Shown here: positions 8,234 through 16,866 of the stretch, piece after piece | Layout of the letters: every line of letters starts with the position of its first letter | How positions within the stretch are numbered: the first letter of the stretch is position 1 | Assembly: GCF_001514265.1 (NCBI RefSeq) | Contig: NZ_KQ948989.1 | Span: 434,001 to 498,000, forward strand | Reading direction: 5' to 3' | DNA from: Streptomyces resistomycificus | GTDB taxonomy: Bacteria > Actinomycetota > Actinomycetes > Streptomycetales > Streptomycetaceae | Length of the DNA stretch: 64,000 nt | Made by a program: the position numbers and the translations under genes | The notes under the pieces: generated by a model | The model's input: only the letters and a program-made list of their open reading frames with translations | Database searches by the model: none | What the model was told of the DNA's origin: nothing

Positions 8234-10141
8234 TTACCCGTGCACGCGGATCACCGTGTACGTCTCGCCGTCCCTCGGCGGCCGTGTCCAGGAACGAGTG
8301 GTAAACGTGTGCAGCCGCCCGTTCACGATCGCGTGACGGGGCAGAAAGACACCGAACTCCCCGGTCACCGCTTGCAGCAACGTCTGTTCCACCTCGGTGC
8401 CGTCCTCCAGGTCACCGAAGAACCGGCTCGGGTCCAGCGCCCCTGGTATCTCCCCGCTTGACCGGACCTCTCCGTCCGCGTAGGTGAACGCGTACTCCTC
8501 GGCGCCGTCTCGCGCGACCGAGAGATGGAAGAACGGCTCACCGCGCGATGTCCGCAGGCCGCTCCACACCACCACCGCGCGGGTGCCCCCGCTGGCCGCC
8601 GCGGCCGGTGAGACGAACCGCCGCTGGTCGAGCGGGGCAGGATCGCCGTCGAAGGCGAAGCTCCAACCGTCGCCGGCCCGGCCGACCGCCATGAGAGCCC
8701 TGTCCTCGAAGGGCGAGAACTCCCTTCGGCTCTCCAGCGACCTGCGGCGCGCCTCCCAGAGGGTCACGGGTTCGTTCAGCACAGTGCCGTCCCCGTCCCC
8801 GTCCCCGTCCGCGAGCCGTTGGGGCAACTCCTCCGGCGCCACACCTTCCACCAGGACGAACCGGTAGGACGTGCGGTTGTTGCCCGGGTCCGGCTCCGCG
8901 AGCCAGGCCAGGTCCCCCGGGTCGAGCCCGGCCGTCGGCCTCGGCGCCTCAGCCGCCTGTCCGCCCCTCGGAGTGGACAGCAGTTCGCGGCCCCGCTCCG
9001 GGGTCAGCATCGGCCCGAGCACGGGGTCGGCCACCCATCCCAGCGGCGCCAGGTGGTCCGGTCCCAGCGGTTCCCACAGGGGCACAGCGTCTCTCAGCGT
9101 CGCCCATGCCCCGTCGGTGTCCCCCCACCGCGCGAGCTCCCGCGCCCGCTCGACCGCTTCCCCGAACGGCCCGGCCGCCGTGTACCGGTACGTGCCGCTC
9201 CGCATCTGGTCCAGCGTCGCGTAGGCCAGAGCCACCAGGTCGTCGTCGGCGCCCCGCAGGTGGAACCGCAGCGTGGAGTCGTCCCGGTACGAGTGCGCCG
9301 CGTGCTCGGCGACCAGCGGTGGCAGCAGCTCGGGAGCGTACCGCGGGTTTGTCACCAGGCCGTCGAAGCGCACCATGTAGGTCTGTCCGAGCAGGCGGCG
9401 TATCTGGTCGCCCAGCCCGGCGGCCCGCGGTCTGCCGTACTCCTTGGCCTCGTCCAGTGACCTCACGGCCAGTTCCCAGTCTCCGCTCAGCGCGGCCAGC
9501 CGGGCTTCCTCCACCAGCGCGTCCAGCCTGAGCGTCGTGTCGTTGGCGAACACCGGCTCCCCGTCGCTCCGGCGCGACCGCAGGCTGTGGAACTCCCGGT
9601 ACATGTCCCGCATGAACTCGAGGAAGTTCGCGTGCCGCTCGGGTGGCGCGGCCCGCCAGCTCGCCCATGTGTACACGGCCCACTCGCCGTCCTCGTCCAC
9701 GTCCTCGGGATCCAGGAGGACGTGGGTGATGTCGGACTCCACGTCGAGCTGTAACGCGCGCCGCCAGAGGTCCGCCTCCCGCCACTCCTCGGGCCCGGAG
9801 TCCTCGTCCAGGTACTCCTCGAAGGTGTCCGCGAGTCCCGACTCGTTGTCGTGCCAGCGCGCTTCCTCGGTCCCCGCCAGCAGCCACACGAACCCGCCCG
9901 CGTGCCGCCAGCCGTCGCTGACCTCGAGGAACTCCCGGTACGACGGGGGCATCCGTCGGCCCAGGCGCTCCTCCATGGCGGCGATCCGCTCCTCCGACGC
10001 GGGTGGGAACCCCAGCCACCGCGCCCGGCGCGCGGCCTCGTCGTCCTCGCCCCGCGTCTCGTCGTCCGTCAGGGAGTCGGCCCACTCCCCGCTCCACCTG
10101 CGCAGGAAAGACCGCCAGTCGAAAGTCGTGGTGTCCGTCAT
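8234..10141 (-). CDS. Large SMI1/KNR4 family protein with a TTA codon
   Basis: 635-residue acidic cytoplasmic protein. An SMI1/KNR4-type domain lies near the N-terminus (about residues 45-190), with the typical PPSYREFLEVSDGW and GGFVWLLAG patterns. The remaining ~440 residues are not a family I recognise; they include an ATLRDAVPLWEPLG helical segment, an Asp-Gly run (DGDGDGDG) and a beta-rich C-terminus. SMI1/KNR4 domains often serve as immunity proteins against toxins, but no toxin gene is adjacent. Leu130 is encoded by TTA (plus-strand 9752-9754), so translation should need the bldA tRNA. The ATG at 10141 gives MTDTTTFDW; a longer in-frame start at 10216 runs into the divergent promoter region. 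Confidence 0.75.
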   Translation of the reverse strand: MTDTTTFDWRSFLRRWSGEWADSLTDDETRGEDDEAARRARWLGFPPASEERIAAMEERLGRRMPPSYREFLEVSDGWRHAGGFVWLLAGTEEARWHDNESGLADTFEEYLDEDSGPEEWREADLWRRALQLDVESDITHVLLDPEDVDEDGEWAVYTWASWRAAPPERHANFLEFMRDMYREFHSLRSRRSDGEPVFANDTTLRLDALVEEARLAALSGDWELAVRSLDEAKEYGRPRAAGLGDQIRRLLGQTYMVRFDGLVTNPRYAPELLPPLVAEHAAHSYRDDSTLRFHLRGADDDLVALAYATLDQMRSGTYRYTAAGPFGEAVERARELARWGDTDGAWATLRDAVPLWEPLGPDHLAPLGWVADPVLGPMLTPERGRELLSTPRGGQAAEAPRPTAGLDPGDLAWLAEPDPGNNRTSYRFVLVEGVAPEELPQRLADGDGDGDGTVLNEPVTLWEARRRSLESRREFSPFEDRALMAVGRAGDGWSFAFDGDPAPLDQRRFVSPAAAASGGTRAVVVWSGLRTSRGEPFFHLSVARDGAEEYAFTYADGEVRSSGEIPGALDPSRFFGDLEDGTEVEQTLLQAVTGEFGVFLPRHAIVNGRLHTFTTRSWTRPPRDGETYTVIRVHG

Positions 10142-10291
10142 GTGCCCGATGCTGCCACCCACCACTGACAGCGCTCCGCCGCGGCGACTGTGATGGATTC
10201 GGCGAGCCGCCGTCACAGGACTGTGAAGCTGCTGTGCGATCTTGTGCCTGGTCAGCGCATCCAGCGCTTCTCAATCGGGGGGAACATCACC

Positions 10292-10942
10292 ATGAGCACC
10301 GTTCGCAGAGCTGTTGTGGTTCTCGCCCTCGTGTCCGGTCTGGCCCTGACTGCCTGTGGCCCGGCCGAGGACGACGCGTCGGGCGGGGTCGAGGGACCGA
10401 CCGCGAGCACGCCGGAGTCTGTGACGCCGTCGAAGCCGTCGAAGCCGTCGAAGCCGACGACACCGTCGGCGTCCGCAGACGAGGGCTCGCCCAGCGGCGG
10501 GGACGGCTCGTCGCCCGACCCCGAGTACGCCCTCTTTCCCTGCAGCACCTACGACGTGAAGTTCACCGCGACCCTGGCGGAGTCCACGACCGGCAGTTAC
10601 CTGCTGAAGATCACCAACAAGGGAACCAAGGCGTGCAAGGTGCTGGGCCATCCGGTCGTGACCTTCGGCGATCTGGATGGGCAGGCCACGGAGCGAGGCG
10701 AGGCCCCCGGCATCGAGGACGCTCTCAGGCTGGAGGCGGGCGAGTCGGCGTACGCCGGACTCATGGGCGGCGTCGACGACGGCACAGGGAAGACCGTCGA
10801 CTCGATCGCGATGACCATGAACACCGAGTCCGACCTGGAGCAGACGCCACTCAAGGCGTCGACTCCCGGCCTGTACGTCTCGCCCGACAAGAACTCCGTG
10901 ACGGCGTGGGTGGACAACGCGGAGGACGCGCTCGGTTCCTAG
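10292..10942 (+). CDS. DUF4232-like secreted lipoprotein
   Basis: 216-residue exported lipoprotein. The signal ends in lipobox LALTAC with Cys22, followed by a Ser/Pro/Lys/Thr-rich linker with three SKP repeats, then a ~140-residue beta domain resembling DUF4232 (CSTYDVKFTA, LKITNKGTKACKVLGHPVVTF). Such domains occur on actinobacterial surface lipoproteins of unknown function. The ATG at 10292 is preceded by GGGGGGAA at a good distance; the frame opens earlier (10190), but that part is not signal-like. It diverges from the SMI1 gene (150 bp between starts) and converges on the decarboxylase gene. Confidence 0.82.
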   Translation: MSTVRRAVVVLALVSGLALTACGPAEDDASGGVEGPTASTPESVTPSKPSKPSKPTTPSASADEGSPSGGDGSSPDPEYALFPCSTYDVKFTATLAESTTGSYLLKITNKGTKACKVLGHPVVTFGDLDGQATERGEAPGIEDALRLEAGESAYAGLMGGVDDGTGKTVDSIAMTMNTESDLEQTPLKASTPGLYVSPDKNSVTAWVDNAEDALGS

Positions 10943-10984
10943 AGGCGGCGAAGTCGCCCGGGCCGGGCCGGACAACGGTTTCGC

Positions 10985-12349
10985 TCAGCGTGACCGGGCG
11001 AGCTGTTCGACCTGTTCGTGGATTCGCTCGATGTGCTGCTCGGACTCCGGCTTCATCAGGACGCTGCGGAGGATGCGCGCGCCGTCGGCGTCGGCGGTGA
11101 TCCCGGGGTGGCGGGCCGTGAAAGCGTCCCGACCGGCCCTGAGGGTGCTCAGGAACACCGGATCGGGATGGTTCATGCCGGCCGCCAGGACGCGTGCGGA
11201 CGCGGCGTCGACGGCGGTCAGCGTGGTGGTGTCCACGGCAGGGAAGTAGCCGACGATGTCCAACTCCGGCCGCTGGTACAGCTCGAGGACGTCGGACGCG
11301 TCGATCAGGTCGGCCCACCGCAGCGCGGCGCGCCGGCCGGCCGCCAGCGCACGGCCCAGACCGGCAGGCGTGGGCGGGATGAGCTGGAAGGTGAGCCACA
11401 GGGCGGCAGCCGAGGCGCCCGCCCGCGAGCACTCCAGGCTGATCTCGCCGAGATGGAGTTCGGTGGAGGTGAAGTAGGTGTAGGGCGAGTCATGCAGGTA
11501 GAACCGCCCCACCTCCGGGTCGCGGAAGATGACGGCGCCGCACCCGTAGGGCTGGAGCCCGTGCTTGTGCGGGTCGACGACGACAGAGTCGCACCGGGCG
11601 ATCGCCCGCCAGGGCTCGGACGGGAGTCCTTCGATGCCGTCGGCGCCCGCCAGCAGGGTGAAGAAACCGCCGTAGGCGGCGTCGACATGGAGACGGACGC
11701 CGTACCGGTCCCGCAGGGCGAGCGCGGTGTGTATCGGATCGACAGCTCCCAGGCCGGTGGTTCCGGCGGTGAGGACGACGGTGCCCACGTCCCCGGTGCG
11801 CAGCACCTCCTCCAGCGCGTCGATGTCGATACGGCCCCCCTCGTCGGTGGGGATCGGGTACCCCTTCATGCCGAGGACGTGACACATACGGCCGTGCGTG
11901 TAGTGGGCCTCGGCGCTGTAGGCGACGCCCCGGCCGGGGTGGAGTTCCCGGGCGACGAACAGGGCCTCGAGGTTGGCGATCGTGCCGCTGGTGGTGAGGT
12001 GGCCGAGGTGCGTGTCGTAGCCGAACATCGCGGCGAGCTGCGCGACGGTCTCCCGCTCCATCGCCGCGGTGGCGGGGCCGCCGTCCAGCGCGTGGTTGTT
12101 CGGGTTGATCAGCATGGCGGTGAGGTAGCCGACCACGGCGGCGGGGTGCGGGGGCTTGAGCATCTGGCCCGCGTAGCGCGGGTGGAAGAAGGGGTAGTTG
12201 TCCTTCAGTCGCCCGGTGAACTCCTCGAAGACGGCGGCGAAACCGTCGTCGTCGACGTGCAGGGACGGATGGGGCTGGTAGGGGCCGAAGGTGTCGCCCC
12301 ACTTCTGAATCGCGTCGTCGGCTCGGCCGAGCCAGTGCTGCAGGTCCAC
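10985..12349 (-). CDS. Group II PLP-dependent decarboxylase
   Basis: 454-residue fold-type I decarboxylase related to aspartate/diaminobutyrate/aromatic amino acid decarboxylases. PLP features: TTSGTIANLEAL, HVDAAYGGFF with the Asp contacting the pyridine N, and the Schiff-base lysine in VDPHKHGLQPYG (residue 262 with this start). Substrate cannot be deduced. I prefer GTG at 12349, preceded by AAAGGGA five bases upstream; an ATG at 12388 would add 13 residues but lies against the operator repeats. It is divergent from the marR gene (about 160 bp), whose product probably controls it. Converges on the DUF4232 gene with 42 bp between. Confidence 0.88.
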   Translation of the reverse strand: MDLQHWLGRADDAIQKWGDTFGPYQPHPSLHVDDDGFAAVFEEFTGRLKDNYPFFHPRYAGQMLKPPHPAAVVGYLTAMLINPNNHALDGGPATAAMERETVAQLAAMFGYDTHLGHLTTSGTIANLEALFVARELHPGRGVAYSAEAHYTHGRMCHVLGMKGYPIPTDEGGRIDIDALEEVLRTGDVGTVVLTAGTTGLGAVDPIHTALALRDRYGVRLHVDAAYGGFFTLLAGADGIEGLPSEPWRAIARCDSVVVDPHKHGLQPYGCGAVIFRDPEVGRFYLHDSPYTYFTSTELHLGEISLECSRAGASAAALWLTFQLIPPTPAGLGRALAAGRRAALRWADLIDASDVLELYQRPELDIVGYFPAVDTTTLTAVDAASARVLAAGMNHPDPVFLSTLRAGRDAFTARHPGITADADGARILRSVLMKPESEQHIERIHEQVEQLARSR

Positions 12350-12399
12350 AGGTGTCCCTTTCTCGGATTCCCCCGGCGGCACGCCCATCCTAGGATTTC

Positions 12400-12435
12400 A
12401 TTGACTGCTCAGCAATTGACTGCTCAGTAGTTGAG
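12400..12435. promoter_or_regulatory. Tandem imperfect palindromes, probable MarR operator
   Basis: ATTGACTGCTCAG occurs twice in direct repeat at 12400-12412 and 12415-12427 (period 15). Each copy is the core of an imperfect palindrome (ACTGCTcAGCAAT and ACTGCTcAGtAGT), and CTCAgtagtTGAG lies at 12423-12435. The cluster sits in the divergent region between the decarboxylase and marR genes, where autoregulating MarR proteins usually bind. Confidence 0.6.
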
Positions 12436-12509
12436 ACGTCGGTAGATGACCGGGCAGTAAAGTCGGGGGAGACCCGGGCAGGGTCTTCGCTACGAGAGGA
12501 CTCGGACAG

Positions 12510-12992
12510 ATGGATGCCGCGACCCGGCGGGACGACGAGACCGCCCGCGCCGCCAACAGCCGGATCGTTCAGGACTTCGGGCTGCTGATCAAAGCCGCCA
12601 CCCGCCTGGAACAGCGGATCGACGTCGCCCTGCGACGGGAGTGCGGGATCAGCCACACGATGTTCGAGGTCCTCATCAGGCTCTGCCGGCAACCGGACGA
12701 GGAGGTCTCGCAGCGTGCGCTCGCCGACGATCTCACGCTCACCAGCAGCGGCATCACCCGCCTGATCGACCGCATGGAAGAGGCCCCTCTGGTCCGGCGC
12801 GTGCCGTCACCCGAGGACCGCCGAAGCGTCCTGGTGGAGGTGACCGATCACGGCCGTGCGGTGTTTCTCCGCGCGGCGGAGGTTCACGGGCAGGTCGTCG
12901 AACGGTACTTCGTCACGCCGCTGGCCCCGGCCGACTACGGACGGCTGACCACCTCGCTGGGTGAGATCCACCGGGCGCTGCGCGACGACTGA
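12510..12992 (+). CDS. MarR family transcriptional regulator
   Basis: 160-residue winged-helix regulator of normal MarR length. The DNA-binding region includes SQRALADDLTLTSSGITRLIDRMEEAPLV as recognition helix and lead-in, followed by the wing SPEDRRSVLVEVTDHG with the conserved DxR. Dimerising helices flank it. ATG at 12510. Repeat operators lie 75-110 bp upstream, in the region shared with the divergent PLP decarboxylase gene, so it probably represses itself and that gene and is relieved by a small ligand. The ligand is unknown. Confidence 0.92.
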   Translation: MDAATRRDDETARAANSRIVQDFGLLIKAATRLEQRIDVALRRECGISHTMFEVLIRLCRQPDEEVSQRALADDLTLTSSGITRLIDRMEEAPLVRRVPSPEDRRSVLVEVTDHGRAVFLRAAEVHGQVVERYFVTPLAPADYGRLTTSLGEIHRALRDD

Positions 12993-13034
12993 CCTCGGGA
13001 ACTCCGCTCGGCGGTGGTGTGCTCCTCCGTCGCG

Positions 13035-13424
13035 TCAGCGTTCGAACTTCCAGAAGACGCGCGGCTTCGCGGGGTCTCCCTCGACCTTGATCACGCGGAC
13101 GGGAATCGAGACCCGCTCGCCGTCGGAGCGCGCTGTACACGTCCCGGTGGCTCCGACCACCGCCTTCAGATGCGCCGGGCAGGACACGTCGTGGATGTCC
13201 CTTCCGACCCAGGGAAGTGGGTGGTACCAGCCCTGGATGCGGGCCTCCAGGATGGTCCTGGCGACCGCCAGGTGACCGTCCACCCTCACGTAGAGGCCCT
13301 GGGCGACGGGATCGACCGTGGTGTGCTGCACGTCCTTGGCGGCGAGCAGCCAGGTGACGAGACCACCCGCGGCGGCCATGGTGGCCACGCCGCCGACGGC
13401 GCCGAGGAGGAAACCGCGCTGCAT
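13035..13424 (-). CDS. DUF4333-like membrane-anchored protein
   Basis: 129-residue protein with one N-terminal membrane segment (FLLGAVGGVATMAAAGGLVTWLL) and an extracellular domain ending in DVSCPAHLKAVVGATGTCTA and a KPRVFWKFER tail. The VxCP...G-x-C pattern resembles DUF4333 domains of actinobacterial surface proteins. I chose ATG 13424 because AGGAG lies 6 nt upstream; a start at 13505 would add 27 residues but has no good site. It diverges from the histidine kinase gene at 13594 and converges on marR. Function unknown. Confidence 0.75.
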   Translation of the reverse strand: MQRGFLLGAVGGVATMAAAGGLVTWLLAAKDVQHTTVDPVAQGLYVRVDGHLAVARTILEARIQGWYHPLPWVGRDIHDVSCPAHLKAVVGATGTCTARSDGERVSIPVRVIKVEGDPAKPRVFWKFER

Positions 13425-13593
13425 CTCGTACTCCTGGGTGAGGGGGATCGAGCGGAGGAAGTGGCCCCACTCTCGCGCACGCGCCGGGGCGCGTGCCTCG
13501 GCCATATGGCCGGAGTCCGTGGCCGGCCGTGCGGTGGTCTCTCGACCGATCGGCCGATCCGGCCGACGTTCGGCCGGACATACGGTGACCATC

Positions 13594-14754
13594 ATGAGAT
13601 CCGCTTCCCCCCAGGGCTGCATCCGGGGCTTCGGCTCCGGTGTCCTGCTCGCGGCGTCCACCGTCGACCTGGCCTACGCGGAGAGCTCGGGCTCCGGCAT
13701 GGCGCCGGCCGCCGTCGTTCTCGTCGCCGGGCTCGCCGCCGTCCTCTGGCCGGCCCGACGGCGACCGCGGTGGCTCTCGGTGCCGCTGCGTACCGCCGTG
13801 CCCGCCGTCCTGTCCCTCCTGTACGGCTTCGGCGCCGCGCTGGCCCACCGGAGGGAACCGTTCGGCCCGGGTGAGGCCGTCGTCCTGCTGTGCCTGCTGT
13901 TCGTCGCCGTACGGCACGCCCGGCCGCGCTGGGCCCTGGTGTGCGGGGCCCTCGACACCGTGGCACTCCTCGCCCTTCCGATGCGCCTCTACGGACCCCG
14001 AGCGGAAGAGAGCCTGGCGCTGCTGGTGATCGGTCTCGTCCTGATCGGTCTCGTCGCCGGGCTCGCCGCGTACCTGCGCTCCATGGACTACCGCCGTACG
14101 GTCGCGGTCGGCGAGACACGCCGCGCCGAACGGCTGGCCATCGCCGCCGATCTCCACGACTTCGTCGCCCACCACGTCACGGGGATCCTCGTGCAGACCC
14201 AGATGGCCCGGATGATGGCGGCTTCACGCCAGGGTGAGCTGGACCCGGTCCTCGCGGGGATCGAAGGCGCGGCGACCCAGGCACTGGCGTCGATGCGGCG
14301 CACGGTAGGCGTACTGCGGGAGACGGGCGATGCGGAGGCCGAGCGTCGCCCGGTGGGCGATCTGGTGGGCATCGTGGACCTGGTGGACGGCTTCGCGAGC
14401 CCGACGCAGAAGGTCACCCTGCGCCGCGACCCGGCCGTCCGTGACGACCTGCCGCACGAGGTGCAGGCGGCGGCGTTCCGGGTGGTGCAGGAGGCGTTGA
14501 CCAACGTACGGCGGCACGCGTCCGACGCCGCGGAGATCACCGTCGGTCTGCGGCACCAGGGCGGCCGGCTGGAGGTGTCGGTCACGGACGACGGCCACGG
14601 CGGTACCCAGCTCCCGGAGGCCGCGCGCGGTGGAGGCTTCGGCCTGGTCGGGCTGAAGGAGCGGGTGACCGCGCTGGGCGGTAACCTGTACGCGGGGCCG
14701 TGCGTCGGCCACGGCTGGGAGGTTCGGGCGCTTCTGCCGGTGCGCAAGCCCTGA
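13594..14754 (+). CDS. Orphan sensor histidine kinase (HisKA_3 type)
   Basis: 386-residue membrane histidine kinase of the NarL-associated class. The N-terminal ~150 residues form about four to five membrane helices without a clear extracellular sensor domain. The dimerisation/phosphoacceptor helix reads ERLAIAADLHDFVAHHVTG, with the His of DLHD phosphorylated, followed by a HATPase_c domain with EALTNVRRHA (N box) and VTDDGHGG/GFGLVGLKERV (G boxes). No response regulator gene is on its strand; the nearest one (14845-15522) converges on it and sits with its own kinase, so this kinase is either an orphan or cross-talks to that regulator. The 90-bp gap to the regulator holds only a weak hairpin. 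Confidence 0.93.
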   Translation: MRSASPQGCIRGFGSGVLLAASTVDLAYAESSGSGMAPAAVVLVAGLAAVLWPARRRPRWLSVPLRTAVPAVLSLLYGFGAALAHRREPFGPGEAVVLLCLLFVAVRHARPRWALVCGALDTVALLALPMRLYGPRAEESLALLVIGLVLIGLVAGLAAYLRSMDYRRTVAVGETRRAERLAIAADLHDFVAHHVTGILVQTQMARMMAASRQGELDPVLAGIEGAATQALASMRRTVGVLRETGDAEAERRPVGDLVGIVDLVDGFASPTQKVTLRRDPAVRDDLPHEVQAAAFRVVQEALTNVRRHASDAAEITVGLRHQGGRLEVSVTDDGHGGTQLPEAARGGGFGLVGLKERVTALGGNLYAGPCVGHGWEVRALLPVRKP

Positions 14755-14844
14755 GGGCTCCGGGGCGAACGGACGTGAGCGGTGGTGCGGTGCTGTCGGC
14801 CTCCCGACGGCGTTCGACGTACGGCGTCGGCGGAGCCGTGACCC

Positions 14845-15522
14845 TCAGGACGATGTCTCCCCGGCGCGGACCAGGCCGGTCTCGTAGGCGATGACGACGA
14901 GTTGGGCGCGGTCGCGGGCACCGAGTTTGGCCATGGCCCGGTTGGCGTGTGTCTTGACGGTGACCGGCGTGACGAAGAGGCGTTCGGCGATGAGGTCGTT
15001 GGAAAGGCCGGTGGCCACGAGGGTCATCACCTCGCGCTCCCGAGGGGTCAGCGTCGCGAGCCGTTCCGGGTCGGACAGAGCGCCGGGAGAGGCCTGGGCG
15101 AGGAAGCGGGCGATCAGTCCCTTCGTCGCGGTGGGGGAGAGCAGCGCCTCGTCAGCCGCGACGAGGCGGATCGCGTCGAGGAGTTGGGCAGGTTCGACAC
15201 CTTTGCCGAGGAAGCCGCTCGCCCCGGCCCGCAGGGCCTGGACGACGAACTCGTCCACCTCGAACGTGGTGAGGACGAGGACCTTCACTCCGGCCAGGTC
15301 CTCGTCCTGACCGATGAGCCGGGTGGCCTCCAGACCGTCGACCTCCGGCATCCGGATGTCCATCACGACCACGTCGGCGCGCTCGGAGCGGGCCAGGCCC
15401 ACGGCCTCCCGTCCGTTGGAGGCCTCCGCCACGACCTCCATGTCCGGCTGGGCGTCGATGAGCAGCCGGAAGGTGCCGCGCAGCAGGGCCTGGTCGTCGG
15501 CGAGCAGGACACGAATGGTCAT
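14845..15522 (-). CDS. NarL/LuxR-type response regulator
   Basis: 225-residue two-domain response regulator. The receiver domain has the acidic pocket LADD and phosphoacceptor Asp55 (VVVMDIRMP) plus the conserved Lys in the FLGKG segment. The C-terminal GerE/LuxR helix-turn-helix reads LTPREREVMTLVATGLSNDLIAERLFV. ATG 15522 has AAAGG five bases upstream. The kinase gene precedes it on the same strand with a 77-nt gap filled by GGGCRR repeats; together they form a two-component system downstream of the MMPL transporter gene. Confidence 0.95.
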   Translation of the reverse strand: MTIRVLLADDQALLRGTFRLLIDAQPDMEVVAEASNGREAVGLARSERADVVVMDIRMPEVDGLEATRLIGQDEDLAGVKVLVLTTFEVDEFVVQALRAGASGFLGKGVEPAQLLDAIRLVAADEALLSPTATKGLIARFLAQASPGALSDPERLATLTPREREVMTLVATGLSNDLIAERLFVTPVTVKTHANRAMAKLGARDRAQLVVIAYETGLVRAGETSS

Positions 15523-15535
15523 GGGTGCCTTTCGA

Positions 15536-15598
15536 GGCAGGGGCGGGGGCGAGGGCAAGGGCGAGGGCGAGGGCAGGGGTAAGGGGCAGGGCAGGGGG
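15536..15598. repeat. GGGCRR hexamer repeat, G-quadruplex-prone
   Basis: Ten or so runs of three to five G at about 6-nt spacing on the plus strand (GGGCGA, GGGCAA, GGGCAG variants) fill the gap between the kinase stop and the regulator start. On the minus-strand mRNA this is a C-rich spacer; on DNA the opposite strand could fold into a G-quadruplex. Confidence 0.7.
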
Positions 15599-15599
15599 T

Positions 15600-16787
15600 T
15601 CAGGCGGTCTGCGGGGCCAGAGCGAGGGGGAGTTCGGCCCGCACCCGGAAACCGCCCTGCGGTCGGAGCCCGGCGGTGACCGTGCCTCCGATGGCGGCGG
15701 CACGTTCGCGCATGCCGATCAGACCGTGGCCGGTGCCCGGGCCCTTGACCGCGCCGGGACGCCCGTCGTCCGTGACGGTGACCCGCAGTGTCTCGGCGCC
15801 GTAGTCCAGGGTCACGTCGGCCCGGGTGGCGGACGCGTGTTTGTGGGTGTTGGTGAGTGCCTCCTGGATGATGCGGTAGGCCGTGAGGCCGGTCGTGGGT
15901 GCCACCGGCCGAGGGGTTCCCTGGCGCACGACCTGCACGGACAGTCCGCCGGCGCTCAGACCGTCGATCAGGGTGTCGAGGTCGGCCAGGCCGGGAACGG
16001 GCGCCCGGGAGTCGGGTCCGTCGTCGGGCTGGCGCAGCAGACCGACGGTGGCGCGCAGTTCGTCGAGCGCGGCACGGCTGTTGTCCTTGATGTGGGCGAG
16101 CGCCTGGTACGCCCGGTCGGGGTCGGTGCGCATCAGATGGTGGGCCACGCCGGCCTGGGCGTTCACCAGGGTGATGTGGTGGGCGACGACGTCGTGCAGC
16201 TCGCGGGCGATGCGGACCCGTTCCTCGGTGACCCGGCGGCGGGCCTCCTGCTCGCGGGTGCGCTCGGCGTGGTCCGCACGTGCCTCGACCTCGGCCAGGC
16301 GCACGCGGCGGCTGCGGATGGCGTCGCCCAGAGCGGTCGCCGCGATCGCGAGGTCGAACCGGAGCAGGCTCGTACCGGCGAGCGGCGGTTGCGACTGGCT
16401 GATCGCGTAGACCGTCGTGATCGCGAGGGAGGCGGTCATACCGGCGATCCACGCGGTGCGTCGGCTGCTGCGGGTGGCGAGGGTGTACAGGGCCACCAGA
16501 CTCGCGGCCGGCGCCAGCGCGGAATCCGGCACCCGGACCATGTGGGCCAGGTCGATCCCCAGTGTGGTGACGACGACGAGCAGGGGCCGGCGACTGCGGA
16601 CCACCAGGGGTACGCAGGCCAGCGCGGTCCAGGCCACCCCCGTCGCCCCGGGCAGGCGCCAGCCGGAATGTCCTTCTCCCACGGCGCTCGCCGCCGCGCC
16701 GACCAGGACCACCAGCAGCGCCGGAAGCGCGTCCCTGATCCGCTCATGGCGGGCCGACCACTTCCGAAACACGGCTGTCACCTGCAT
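15600..16787 (-). CDS. Sensor histidine kinase paired with the downstream regulator
   Basis: 395-residue kinase with an N-terminal membrane region of about four to six helices and no recognisable extracellular sensor. HisKA_3 helix RVRIARELHDVVAHHITLV holds the phosphoacceptor His near residue 213, followed by an ATPase with EALTNTHKHA and GTGHGLIGMRERA. It precedes the response regulator gene on the same strand, so phosphotransfer to that regulator is expected. The MMPL transporter gene lies upstream on the same strand, beyond a hairpin at 16804-16850, and may be a target (inference). ATG 16787. Confidence 0.94.
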   Translation of the reverse strand: MQVTAVFRKWSARHERIRDALPALLVVLVGAAASAVGEGHSGWRLPGATGVAWTALACVPLVVRSRRPLLVVVTTLGIDLAHMVRVPDSALAPAASLVALYTLATRSSRRTAWIAGMTASLAITTVYAISQSQPPLAGTSLLRFDLAIAATALGDAIRSRRVRLAEVEARADHAERTREQEARRRVTEERVRIARELHDVVAHHITLVNAQAGVAHHLMRTDPDRAYQALAHIKDNSRAALDELRATVGLLRQPDDGPDSRAPVPGLADLDTLIDGLSAGGLSVQVVRQGTPRPVAPTTGLTAYRIIQEALTNTHKHASATRADVTLDYGAETLRVTVTDDGRPGAVKGPGTGHGLIGMRERAAAIGGTVTAGLRPQGGFRVRAELPLALAPQTA

Positions 16788-16803
16788 TCCTTCACTTTAT
16801 GCA

Positions 16804-16850
16804 GCGCGGACCGGACGGTGGTGAGGGGCCTCCCGCCGGCCGGTCCGCGC
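16804..16850 (-). terminator. Hairpin after the MMPL gene
   Basis: GCGCGGACCGG (16804-16814) pairs perfectly over 11 bp with CCGGTCCGCGC (16840-16850) around a 25-nt loop, between the MMPL stop and the kinase start. No U-tract; it could be a terminator or a processing stem. Confidence 0.45.
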
Positions 16851-16866
16851 GCTGCGGCGCCGGGCT

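Noticed and set aside
14845-16452. A 535-codon fusion of kinase-like and regulator sequence
   Set aside because: The first ~310 codons are the wrong frame of the kinase gene plus the hexamer repeat; the regulator itself starts at 15522.
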